Shown: positions 42,043 through 50,072 of the stretch, one piece after another
Layout: every line of letters begins with the position of its first letter
How positions within the stretch are numbered: the first letter of the stretch is position 1
Origin: Bacillota bacterium
GTDB lineage: Bacteria > Bacillota_I > Bacilli_A > RF39 > UBA660
Length of the DNA stretch: 64,000 bases
Assembly: GCA_015059245.1 (NCBI GenBank)
Contig: SVAU01000006.1
Coordinates: 67,981 to 131,980 of the forward strand
Reading direction: 5' to 3'
Program-made: the position numbers and the translations under genes
Notes under the pieces: model-generated
Databases searched by the model: none
The model's input: only the letters and a program-made list of their open reading frames with translations
What the model was told of the DNA's origin: nothing

Positions 42043-43947
42043 TTACTTCTTTTTAGCTAGGTTTCTAGCACTACGTTCTTCTTTTTTGTATTCAGAGAAC
42101 ATTTCTTGTCTACCTATTTTAGCTGATAAATCTAGTGGTTTTCCGCCGTATTGAGCTGCTACTTCTTCTGCTTTACGATATGCTTTTATAGCTTTACCTG
42201 ATTTACCTAGTTTAGTATAGCAATCTCCCATTAGTTGATAATTTGCTGGAGATTGGTTTGGTCTTCTTTCGTTATATGCTTGACAGAATGCTAGTGCATC
42301 TTGGAATTTATAATTTTTAAATGCTATTTTAGAACTTAAGATGAAATAACTTGGTTCTTCTGAAGCACTTATTCCATTTAGAATAACTGAGGCTTTACCT
42401 ATTTCGTTTAGGATAAAGTATATTTCTGCTTCTACAATTGTTACAAGTTCACTTCTTATACCACCTAAAGATTTGTATTCTTCTATAGCAGCTAGAGCTG
42501 CATCAAACCTTTTTTCTTTTTTTAGATCAAATATAACTTGAGCTAGAGCTTTTTTCTTTATATATGTATCTGGATTTAGTTCGAAGTCTTTCTTACTTTT
42601 TTCTATTCTAATACGATGGTAGTTTATGTTTCTTTGTTTACCATTTGAATTGCTTAGGAATTCATATCTTCTTAGATTTTTTAATGCTTCTTCGAATTGT
42701 TCACTATGATATGCATTTTTGTATGCTTTGTAAGCTAAGTTAATTAGTTCTTCTTGAGTTGGTTCTACTACTGGTTGTTGTTCTATTACTTGTGGTTCTT
42801 CGATAGTTATTGTTTCTTGAGGTTCTTCTACTTGTTGTTTATTAGGTACAGGTATTTCTTCTAGAAGAGTTTCTTCTTGAACTATAGTTACTTGTTCTGT
42901 ACTTATTACTTTAACTGGTTCATTAGATGTAAGTAGACCTTTTATTGTTGCTAATTTAGTTAGTAATGTTTTTATTACTTCAAGAGGATTATCTATGTTT
43001 TCTTGTTCTAATAATGTTAGTGCAAGATCGTAATTGTTACTATTTATTGCTTCTAGTAATAGATTTCTTTTAATAGTATCTTCTTCTTTTATTTCTGGTA
43101 CTATTATTGTTTCTGTTACTGGTTGTTCTTCATTATCTTTTCTTACAAAAGGAAGACCTTTAGATTCTTTGTAGGCAGCTATACTAGCAAATGGATCGAT
43201 TCCTTTTAGTTTTAATGTAGACATTATTAGAGCTTTATAGATATGATTTGTTATATGATATTTTCTATCTTTTTTATCTATACTTATTGAATAGTTAGCA
43301 TATTTTAAAGCTTCTAGGTAGTTATCTTCTTCTAATGCTTTATGTAATCTTTTATAGTTAACATTTTGCTTTTTTATTGTATCTTTGTTGTTTTCAATTT
43401 CCTGTTTTATTTCTTCTAGTAGATGTTCATCTATAGATATATGTTCTTTTAATATGAATAGATAATAATAAACATTATAAAGTAATGAGTTATCATCTCT
43501 AGTGTTATAGAATTGTACTAAATATTCATATGCTTTTTCATAATTGTTTAGGAATATATGTGCTCCTGCTAAACCTATTAATGCTCTACCATGATTTGGT
43601 TTAAGTTCTAAAGCCTTATTAAATAATTCAATTGCTGTTTCATTTTGTCTTTTTATTACATTGTATATTCCTTGATTAACATATTGAAATACTTCTTCAT
43701 CTAAATTATTAGATTGTTCCATAACTGGTTGTGTTTCAACTACTGAAGTTTCTTCTACTGTAGGAACTTGTTCTAGTTCTTTTGATACTGGTAGATATAG
43801 ATATATACCTCTTTTTGATCTTGATAAGATACCTGCTTCTATAAATTGATTAATATCATATCTAGAGTATCCTAAATCTGTTATATCTTTAATTGTTATT
43901 TCATTTTCCTTATTTATTCTTTCTTCAAGTTTTTTATAATCTTTCAT
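42043..43947 (-). CDS. TPR protein with AbiEi-like winged-helix N-terminus
   Basis: This 634-residue soluble protein opens with about 50 residues reading NEITIKDITDLGYSRYDINQ, then IEAGILSRSKRGIYLY. This is like the small winged helix at the start of AbiEi-type antitoxins and transcription factors. Then come a low-complexity PVVE-type linker and several TPR repeats (for example AIELFNKALELKPNHGRALIGLAGA near residue 105). A second linker (around 360-400) is followed by more TPR units to the end, and a basic C-terminus. The TPR part should bind proteins, and the N-part might bind nucleic acid. The combination is unusual. ATG 43947 has AGAGGAC. No nuclease or toxin is next to it. Confidence 0.6.
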   Translation of the reverse strand: MKDYKKLEERINKENEITIKDITDLGYSRYDINQFIEAGILSRSKRGIYLYLPVSKELEQVPTVEETSVVETQPVMEQSNNLDEEVFQYVNQGIYNVIKRQNETAIELFNKALELKPNHGRALIGLAGAHIFLNNYEKAYEYLVQFYNTRDDNSLLYNVYYYLFILKEHISIDEHLLEEIKQEIENNKDTIKKQNVNYKRLHKALEEDNYLEALKYANYSISIDKKDRKYHITNHIYKALIMSTLKLKGIDPFASIAAYKESKGLPFVRKDNEEQPVTETIIVPEIKEEDTIKRNLLLEAINSNNYDLALTLLEQENIDNPLEVIKTLLTKLATIKGLLTSNEPVKVISTEQVTIVQEETLLEEIPVPNKQQVEEPQETITIEEPQVIEQQPVVEPTQEELINLAYKAYKNAYHSEQFEEALKNLRRYEFLSNSNGKQRNINYHRIRIEKSKKDFELNPDTYIKKKALAQVIFDLKKEKRFDAALAAIEEYKSLGGIRSELVTIVEAEIYFILNEIGKASVILNGISASEEPSYFILSSKIAFKNYKFQDALAFCQAYNERRPNQSPANYQLMGDCYTKLGKSGKAIKAYRKAEEVAAQYGGKPLDLSAKIGRQEMFSEYKKEERSARNLAKKK

Positions 43948-44002
43948 GTTGTCCTCTTCATATTATCTTTTATTACTTCATATATATTTATGAGGTGAGA
44001 TA

Positions 44003-44338
44003 ATGCTTAATATTTTAATTATTATATATTTTGTTGTTTTAATTATGTTATCTATTTTATTTTGTCATATTATTCATGAAAATAAAATGAAAAATGATTT
44101 GTTGTTTTTTGTTATTGTTAACTTTATTCTTTCTTTTTCTTTTGTTAGTTTTTTATTCTATTTTAAAGACTATTTATTTTCATTAGTTAATATGTTTTTA
44201 TTACTTTTAAATACTGTTTTTTTAAGTTATGAAATAAAGAAAACTTATGATAAGTATAAATTATTATCTGTTCCTTATTTAATCTATATAGTATTTTTAT
44301 TTTATTTAATTATAGATCTTTATCTAATGAATCTATGA
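44003..44338 (+). CDS. Small four-helix membrane protein
   Basis: This 111-residue protein, on the plus strand and divergent from the TPR gene, has four predicted membrane helices (about 3-25, 31-52, 55-75, 90-110) with short charged loops (HENKMKND, KKTYDKYK). The ribosome site AGGTGAG is 4 bases before ATG 44003. The 3' end overlaps the convergent rluD gene by 29 bases. No family recognised. Hydrophobic content is high enough that the reading frame could be accidental, but the ribosome site and open frame support it. Confidence 0.55.
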   Translation: MLNILIIIYFVVLIMLSILFCHIIHENKMKNDLLFFVIVNFILSFSFVSFLFYFKDYLFSLVNMFLLLLNTVFLSYEIKKTYDKYKLLSVPYLIYIVFLFYLIIDLYLMNL

Positions 44339-45206
44339 AACTTTGGAATTCTTCTGGTAGTGGAGATTCAAAGTGCATTTCTTTTTTTGTTATAGGATGG
44401 ATAAAGTCCATTTTATGTGAATGTAGGAATTGACCAAATTCAGTACATTTCTTAGTATTATATACAGGATCATTATATACTGGGTATCCAATGTAATTCA
44501 TATGTACTCTAATTTGATGAGTACGTCCTGTTTCTAGAATTAAACTAACTAATGTGTAGTCTTTATATTTTTTTAATACTTTTAAATGTGTTATTGCTTC
44601 TTTAGAATTTGTTGCAGTAACTGTCATTTTCTTTCTATCTTTAGGATCTCTTCCTATAGGTGCATCTATTGTAGCAGAGTCGTGTGGGAAGTTACCACAT
44701 ATAAGAGCAATATATTCTCTTTTTATATTATCGTGTTTTTTAAAATATTCAGATAGTATTGCATGTGATTTATTATTCTTAGCTATTACTAGTAAACCTG
44801 ATGTATCTTTATCTATTCTATGGACTATACCTGGTCTTTCTTCACCATTTATATCACTTAAAGAGTTAGTGTAATGCATTAAGCCATTTACTAGAGTATT
44901 ATCGTAGTTACCTGAACCAGGATGGACTACTAAACCACTTGGTTTATCTACTACTATTAAATCATCATCTTCATAAACGATATTGATATCCATTTTCACT
45001 GGTACTATGTCTGTTTCTTCGACGAAACCATCTTCAATATCTATACAATCATTTACTCTTACTTTATATGATGCTTTTTCTATTTTACCATTTACTTTAA
45101 TAAAACCATTATCTAGCATTTTTATTATTGTAGAACGAGAGTGTTCTGTATTATTCGCTAGGTATTTGTCTAGTCTTTCTTGATTTTCTGTTACTATTAT
45201 CTTCAT
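44310..45206 (-). CDS. rluD: Large-subunit pseudouridine synthase, RluD family
   Basis: This enzyme makes pseudouridine in 23S rRNA. The 298-residue protein has an N-terminal S4 RNA-binding domain (RLDKYLANN..RSTI, VNGK) and a catalytic domain with VVDKPSGLVVHPG, and the family motif HRIDKDTSGL containing the catalytic Asp. RTHQIRVHM is also typical. Bacillus YlyB is the counterpart and also follows lspA. The start at ATG 45206 has GAAAGGAG, and it overlaps the end of lspA by 56 bases. A role at a particular rRNA site is not provable from sequence. Length is normal. Confidence 0.88.
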   Translation of the reverse strand: MKIIVTENQERLDKYLANNTEHSRSTIIKMLDNGFIKVNGKIEKASYKVRVNDCIDIEDGFVEETDIVPVKMDINIVYEDDDLIVVDKPSGLVVHPGSGNYDNTLVNGLMHYTNSLSDINGEERPGIVHRIDKDTSGLLVIAKNNKSHAILSEYFKKHDNIKREYIALICGNFPHDSATIDAPIGRDPKDRKKMTVTATNSKEAITHLKVLKKYKDYTLVSLILETGRTHQIRVHMNYIGYPVYNDPVYNTKKCTEFGQFLHSHKMDFIHPITKKEMHFESPLPEEFQSFIDSLDKDL

Positions 45207-45657
45207 TAGTATCTTCTCCTTTCAGTACTGCTATTATTAGGAGTATTACTCCGAATACTATGCATATATCAGCTATATTAAATACTGGGTAGTCATATCC
45301 AAATATATAAAAGTCTAGGAAGTCTCTTACATATCCAAAGAATAATCTATCTATTAAGTTACCAGATAAACCACCTAGTAGTAAACCAAATGCTACGGTA
45401 TTTCTTTTATTTTGTTTGAAACAATATATAAAGTGATAAATAGTTATTAGTGCTATTATTGTTCCAAGCAATATTATTATTTTAGTATTACTAAATATTC
45501 CCCATGCAGCTCCTTCATTGTGACATAATGTTAAATAAAAGAAGTCTTTTATTACTTGGAGAGGTTGATTGAATTCTAAAATAATAGATGTTGCTACTTT
45601 AGTTATTTGATCTATTGCTAAAGCTATAATTGCTATTGTTAATATTTTTCTATTCAC
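45151..45657 (-). CDS. lspA: Lipoprotein signal peptidase (type II)
   Basis: LspA removes the signal peptide from prolipoproteins in the membrane. The 168-residue protein has four helices and the family's motifs: NEGAAWGIF, then GGLSGNLIDR with the first catalytic Asp, VRDF, and FNIAD with the second catalytic Asp. The C-terminal tail after the last helix is about 25 residues long and charged, and it is encoded in the stretch that overlaps rluD. In Bacillus lspA is followed directly by the RluD-type gene, and the same is seen here. Confidence 0.92.
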   Translation of the reverse strand: MNRKILTIAIIALAIDQITKVATSIILEFNQPLQVIKDFFYLTLCHNEGAAWGIFSNTKIIILLGTIIALITIYHFIYCFKQNKRNTVAFGLLLGGLSGNLIDRLFFGYVRDFLDFYIFGYDYPVFNIADICIVFGVILLIIAVLKGEDTNEDNSNRKSRKTRQIPSE

Positions 45658-45683
45658 GGTTTACACCTCGCTAAAAAATTATA

Positions 45684-45905
45684 TCATATATCTACTAAAA
45701 TTACATCAGCACCTATCTTAGTTATTTTAGTAAATTCTACTTTAGTATCGGACGGAGAAATCATTTTACGGAAGTTTTTCTTTTCTTCAATTATTAAATA
45801 TATTAGTTTACCTTCTTCATTTATTTCAGCATCAATAATTCTACCTATTCTTTTACCATCTTTAATACTTATTAAGTCTTTTGTTTGTAAGTCAGATAAA
45901 AACAT
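45684..45905 (-). CDS. ylmC: YlmC/YmxH family PRC-barrel protein
   Basis: This 73-residue protein matches the YlmC/YmxH family: it starts MFLSDLQTKDLI and has GKRIGRIIDAEIN and the C-terminal KIGADVILVD. The whole length is one PRC-barrel domain. In Bacillus ylmC stands shortly after sigG, before the division genes; here it lies between the sigma factor and lspA. Members in Clostridia are named for sporulation, but their function is unclear. AGGTGAT precedes ATG 45905. Confidence 0.8.
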   Translation of the reverse strand: MFLSDLQTKDLISIKDGKRIGRIIDAEINEEGKLIYLIIEEKKNFRKMISPSDTKVEFTKITKIGADVILVDI

Positions 45906-45938
45906 ATAATCACCTAATATAATTATATGTTTTTTATT

Positions 45939-47009
45939 TTAATTATGTATTACTCCGCCCCATTCAACTGCTGTGTAACCTATTCTTTCTTGTTTTATTA
46001 GTTGTTGTTCTTTTATATCAGTTTCTTTATCTACTTTTTTAACATGCATACGGATACGAATTAATGTATCTGGTTTTGGTGTAATAATAAGTTCATTATC
46101 TGATTGTAAGTTTTCAGTTAATTCAAAATATATTAGGTTGTGTTTATTATTTTCTAATATTGGTAACCAATACATTATGAATTCATTTTTTTCTTTAGGA
46201 TTTAATCCTAAGATAGTTAGTTTTTCTTCTAGGAAGTTAATGGCATTAGATGATGATACATAGAATCCTTCGTTGAAGTTAACTTTTTTGTAGTCTTTTT
46301 CTTCCCAGTATAGAGCATAGTAATAGTTATTGTTACTATCATATAAGTCTCCATTAGGGTTTGCTATTACATTCCATTCTTTATTAAATTTAGGATATGT
46401 TGTTGTTAAATAGTCTTCATGAGCAAAGTTTATTTTGATGTTTGTTTGTTTTTCTGGATATAAATATAGTACTGGTTTATATGCTACATTTGGATCACAA
46501 TTGGCTTCTTTCGTATCCCATTTGATTTTTATAGTATAGTCATATTCATTAACACTTTTAGGTAATTTTATTTCGTGTAGTTCATATGATGGAGCACATA
46601 CACCACAACTTGCTTCTAATGTCATATTTACTGTTATCTTCTTTTTACTTTCATTTATTTCTATATCATCAAAGTCAATATCTTCTCCACATGTATTTAG
46701 TGGTACTAATATTAGAAGATAGTTAAAGTTATCAAAGTCTTTATTTTCTATTTCTTCTAAGTCATCATCTTCGAATAACATGTCTTTATAATTTATAAAA
46801 TTATTATAATCGTAATTTGATTCTGCTATTATATATTGTTCTTTTTTTAGATTTAGACTTTCTTCGTTAATAAGATCATATACTTCATGTTCAAAGTATT
46901 CTTTTGTAGCATTTATTCTTTTTGTTACCTTTGGTATTATTCCTATAGATATTATTGCTATTATTAAAATAATACATATTGCTAATATAATTTTTCTATC
47001 TTTTGTCAT
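45939..47009 (-). CDS. Membrane-anchored protein with 'KPVLYLYPE' domain
   Basis: This 356-residue protein has an N-terminal membrane helix (about residues 7-28), a low-complexity acidic region, a four-cysteine region (CGED, SCGVC) near 110-135, then cysteine at about 170 and the conserved segment KPVLYLYPEKQTNI. This is followed by TYPKF, WNVIANPNGDLYD and YYALYWEE. The latter block (YLYP, then YPKY, then YLYWEG) is found in a widespread but uncharacterised group of secreted or anchored proteins of Firmicutes. It is inserted between sigG-like and ylmC genes, where Bacillus has ylmA. Function unknown. Confidence 0.6.
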   Translation of the reverse strand: MTKDRKIILAICIILIIAIISIGIIPKVTKRINATKEYFEHEVYDLINEESLNLKKEQYIIAESNYDYNNFINYKDMLFEDDDLEEIENKDFDNFNYLLILVPLNTCGEDIDFDDIEINESKKKITVNMTLEASCGVCAPSYELHEIKLPKSVNEYDYTIKIKWDTKEANCDPNVAYKPVLYLYPEKQTNIKINFAHEDYLTTTYPKFNKEWNVIANPNGDLYDSNNNYYYALYWEEKDYKKVNFNEGFYVSSSNAINFLEEKLTILGLNPKEKNEFIMYWLPILENNKHNLIYFELTENLQSDNELIITPKPDTLIRIRMHVKKVDKETDIKEQQLIKQERIGYTAVEWGGVIHN

Positions 47010-47038
47010 TTACTTCACTCTCCTATTTTATTATAACA

Positions 47039-47812
47039 TTATTTTACTAATCGTTTAATATTTTCTAATGCTGTTTTTTCTATTCTTGATACTTGGGCTT
47101 GGGAGATATGAAGTTCTTCTGATAGTTCTGTTTGTGTTTTACCTACTATGTATCTACTATATATTACTTGTTTTTCTCTATCTTTTAGTTTGCCTAAGGC
47201 TTTTTTTAATGATAGAAGTGTTTCTTTGTCATATAGTGGTTCTTTTGTAGGTAGTTGATCTTCTAGGAAGATGGTGTCTCCACCATCGTTATATATTGGG
47301 GTACTAATACTTATTGGTTCTTTTAGTGAGTTTAAGGCATATGATATGGTGTATTCTTCAATACCTAGTTCTTTAGATATTTCTTCGTTAGATGGGTCTA
47401 TACCATGTAAGTTATAGTATTTTTCTTTATATGTTAGTATTTTAGATGCTATGTCTTTGGTACTTCTACTTACTCTAATAGGAGTTGAGTCTCTGAATGC
47501 TCTTAGTATTTCTCCTTTTATTAGGAATACTGCGTAAGTACTGAAACAGACATTTAATGATGTATCAAAGTTATCTATTGCTTTTATTAAACCTATACAT
47601 CCTATTTGAAACATGTCATTTATGTTATTTGTTGTTGTTTTAAATCTCTTTAAGATACTTAGTACTAGTTTTAAGTTACCTTCTACTAGTTTATCTTTTG
47701 CTAGTTGGTCTCCATTATGATATTGTTCAAATAAAGCTATCATTTCTTCATTAGTTAGTGTTTTTATATTAGAGGTGTTTACTCCTGGTATTTCTACTTT
47801 TTTTGTGTACAT
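47039..47812 (-). CDS. sigG: Sporulation-type sigma factor, SigG-like
   Basis: In Bacillus SigG directs late forespore transcription. This 257-residue protein has the SigG start (KVEIPGVNTSN, compare KVEICGVDTSK) and the sigma-2 region (NLKLVLSILKRF, then DMFQIGCIGLIKAIDNFD and FSTYA). It also has the sigma-3 segment and, in sigma 4, GKTQTELSEELHISQAQVSRIEK. RVSRSTKDIA and IYNDGGD are also like SigG. Gene order agrees: sigG, ylmC, lspA, rluD occur in this order in Bacillus. I choose ATG 47812 with AAAGGAG at 6 bases; the longer reading to 47827 would start inside this site. The site lies in the 3' arm of the preceding gene's terminator. SigF is the main alternative. Confidence 0.82.
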   Translation of the reverse strand: MYTKKVEIPGVNTSNIKTLTNEEMIALFEQYHNGDQLAKDKLVEGNLKLVLSILKRFKTTTNNINDMFQIGCIGLIKAIDNFDTSLNVCFSTYAVFLIKGEILRAFRDSTPIRVSRSTKDIASKILTYKEKYYNLHGIDPSNEEISKELGIEEYTISYALNSLKEPISISTPIYNDGGDTIFLEDQLPTKEPLYDKETLLSLKKALGKLKDREKQVIYSRYIVGKTQTELSEELHISQAQVSRIEKTALENIKRLVK

Positions 47813-47814
47813 AA

Positions 47815-47851
47815 AAACTCCTTTCAACTTTATTAAGGTTAAAAGGAGTTT
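47815..47851 (-). terminator. Terminator whose 3' arm holds the sigG-like ribosome site
   Basis: A 14-base-pair stem (AAACUCCUUUUAAC with GUUGAAAGGAGUUU, one G-U pair) with a 9-base loop, then UU and AUG at 47812. AAAGGAG is in the 3' arm. Confidence 0.75.
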
Positions 47852-47854
47852 ATT

Positions 47855-48793
47855 TTATTCATATTTGTTTTCACTAAATTCTTCGAAGATATCTAGTAAG
47901 TATTCTCTTCTTAGGATTTTAGATTTCCATTCTTGTGGTATATAGTCATAACCGTATAGGATTCCTGCTAGTGCACCAGTTAATGCTCCAATAGTATCTG
48001 TGTCTTCTCCTAGGTTAATTGCACCTATTACTGCTTCTTTATAGTTTTCAGTATTAAGTATTAACCATAGACAAGCTTCTAGTGTATCTACTACATATCC
48101 ACTTGATTTTATATCTTTCATTTTGCATTTTGCAATATCTTCTTTTAATAGACGTTCATAAGCACGTTGTGCTTCTTCACTGAACATTGTATAGTCGACA
48201 CATTTAGTCATACTATATGCTGAGTATTTGTCTTTACCATTTAGTAAGAACATTACATATCTTGTATAGATGTAGCACCCCATAATACTTATGTCATGAG
48301 CATGTGTTATTGAAGATATGTTTTTTACTAATTCTAATACTTCAAAATCTTTTAGTTTCTTTTCTATTGCATAGTAAGCGATTGGTAGAATACGCATTAA
48401 TGAACCATTACCATTTGAGTTTATATCGCTTAATCCACATGTAGTTGGATCGTCATGATTTTCTTCAAATTTATCTATGGCTCTTGCGCATGTATTACCG
48501 ATATCAAATACTTCTCTGTTTGGTGTGTATTGAGCATGGTTTTTGAATGCAGCAAATTTCATTGCTATATCAATATAATCAATTTTATTTTTTGCGTTGA
48601 TTGAATCTATAGTAGCAATAAGCATTGATGTGTCATCTGACCAAGTTCCTTCTGGTTGGTTATGAGTACCGAAACCAGTCATCTTAGTTACTGGATTATC
48701 AAATAATTCTTTTCTACTTTTAAATTCTAGTGGGACTCCCATTGCATCTCCAACTACGAAGCCCATTAATCCATCGATGTATTTCAACCTCAT
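47855..48793 (-). CDS. ADP-ribosylglycohydrolase family protein (DraG-like)
   Basis: Family members remove ADP-ribose from proteins or nucleic acid. The 312-residue helical protein has the two metal-binding motifs: GTWSDDTSM near residue 48 and, at the C-terminal side, INLGEDTDTIGALTGALAG. GDAMGVPLEF near the start and NSNGNGSLMRI in the middle complete the pattern. I choose ATG 48793; the GTG at 48805 lies inside the AGGTGG site. It is not next to an ADP-ribosyltransferase in this window, so its target is unknown. It ends 42 bases before the sigma factor start, and its terminator is shared with that gene's ribosome site. Confidence 0.85.
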   Translation of the reverse strand: MRLKYIDGLMGFVVGDAMGVPLEFKSRKELFDNPVTKMTGFGTHNQPEGTWSDDTSMLIATIDSINAKNKIDYIDIAMKFAAFKNHAQYTPNREVFDIGNTCARAIDKFEENHDDPTTCGLSDINSNGNGSLMRILPIAYYAIEKKLKDFEVLELVKNISSITHAHDISIMGCYIYTRYVMFLLNGKDKYSAYSMTKCVDYTMFSEEAQRAYERLLKEDIAKCKMKDIKSSGYVVDTLEACLWLILNTENYKEAVIGAINLGEDTDTIGALTGALAGILYGYDYIPQEWKSKILRREYLLDIFEEFSENKYE

Positions 48794-48819
48794 GTTACCA
48801 CCCACCTAGTTCTATTATA

Positions 48820-49542
48820 CTATAAATTTGGAGTTTTTATAGTTTTTTCTTCTAAATATTGGCAATTAAAGTATTCAATTGCATCTGTTAATGTAGTTTG
48901 TTCTACTAGAGGTATTTGTTCTTTATTTTTTATTAAAGTAAATAGATAGTCTTTACCTAGTGTTTCTATAATATATCTTACCATTAGATAGCTATAATCA
49001 TATCCGTTGTATACTGTATTTCCTTGTTCATCTTTTACTACAAAGGTATTACCTATTAATTTAGATACTTCAGGTATTTGGTAGGTTCTAACTTTTTTCA
49101 TTAAGTTTGTTAAATCGTTTTTATATGAACCATCTAAGTATAATGCTATTCCTTCTGAAATCCATTCTGGTATTTTACCAAATAATATATCAGTAATGTA
49201 ATGTACTAGTTCATGGTATATTACTGAGTTATATTCTTTTCTACTGTAGTTTGTTTCACTTTTTATTGGAGTTTCATATATATTAATACTTCTTGGGATA
49301 CCTTTTTCTTTATCTTCATCTACTTGGCAAGCTTGTAAGTACCATGGGTATTCTCTATTAAGTCTTCTTCTTAATCCTTCACGTAGAGATTCTATGTCTT
49401 TATAAATATATGTTTTTACTCTACATGTTTCTGATGGTTTTTCAAACCATTCAAATATTTCTAGTTTACTTCTTTCAAGTAATCTATCTACATGATGTGT
49501 ATAGTCTTCAGATACGTCGATTGCTATGATGTCATTTTTCAT
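48820..49542 (-). CDS. Zinc metallopeptidase of the HExxH (peptidase MA) type
   Basis: This 240-residue protein, with no signal peptide or membrane helix, has HELVHY at about residues 109-114, followed 18 residues on by WISEGIALYLDG. Together these give the two histidines and the downstream glutamate that bind zinc in gluzincin peptidases of the MA-like group. An N-terminal domain of about 100 residues (DIESLREGL) and a C-terminal helical part complete the usual layout of such proteins. It overlaps the phosphodiesterase gene by 11 bases, in an operon with it and the glycosylase-like gene. The substrate is unknown; a cytoplasmic location is likely. Confidence 0.7.
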   Translation of the reverse strand: MKNDIIAIDVSEDYTHHVDRLLERSKLEIFEWFEKPSETCRVKTYIYKDIESLREGLRRRLNREYPWYLQACQVDEDKEKGIPRSINIYETPIKSETNYSRKEYNSVIYHELVHYITDILFGKIPEWISEGIALYLDGSYKNDLTNLMKKVRTYQIPEVSKLIGNTFVVKDEQGNTVYNGYDYSYLMVRYIIETLGKDYLFTLIKNKEQIPLVEQTTLTDAIEYFNCQYLEEKTIKTPNL

Positions 49543-50068
49543 TTATTTTAGTCTCCTTTATTATAGATAGATTTTCTAAATTAATTAAATAGAATGTTTT
49601 ATCTTTATATAAAATACAAGTATGTTCTTTATTTACTTTTGGTATACCTACACTACCTGGATTTAGGTGTTTACCTTCTAAGTTATAAACATGGGTATGA
49701 CCTGATATTAGGTATTCATCTTTAAATAGATTTTCATATTTATCAATTAAGTGTCCATGAGTTAGATAGATATTTATACCGTCTACTTCAATTGATTTGT
49801 AGTCTGACATAATATCAAAGTTAGTTACCATGTCATCTACTTCAGAATCACAGTTGCCTCTTACTGCTATTATTTTGTTACTATATTTGTTTAGTATATT
49901 AGTTACTTCTATTGTAGAGTATTCTTCTGGTAAGGCATTACGTGCTCCATGATATAGTAAGTCTCCTAAAAGAATAATGTTATCAGGGTTTTCTTTATTA
50001 ATTAGTTCTTTTAGTTTTTTTGTATATTTATAAGAACCATGAATATCTGATGCTATTATTAGTTTCAT
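49532..50068 (-). CDS. YfcE/MJ0936 family metallophosphoesterase
   Basis: This 178-residue protein has all the metal-binding motifs of calcineurin-like phosphoesterases of the YfcE group in order: SDIHGS near residue 8, GDLLYHG near 37, RGNCDSE near 70, THGH near 106 and SGHTHV near 123. YfcE enzymes hydrolyse simple phosphodiesters in vitro; the natural substrate is not known. It starts at ATG 50068, 4 bases after the glycosylase-like gene, in the same operon. Confidence 0.88.
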   Translation of the reverse strand: MKLIIASDIHGSYKYTKKLKELINKENPDNIILLGDLLYHGARNALPEEYSTIEVTNILNKYSNKIIAVRGNCDSEVDDMVTNFDIMSDYKSIEVDGINIYLTHGHLIDKYENLFKDEYLISGHTHVYNLEGKHLNPGSVGIPKVNKEHTCILYKDKTFYLINLENLSIIKETKINEK

Positions 50069-50072
50069 GTTA

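Noticed and set aside
45151..45206. Overlap of lspA and rluD as a sign of frameshift or wrong start
   Set aside because: Both genes have complete motifs, and the rluD start has a good ribosome site; the overlap only lengthens the lspA tail.
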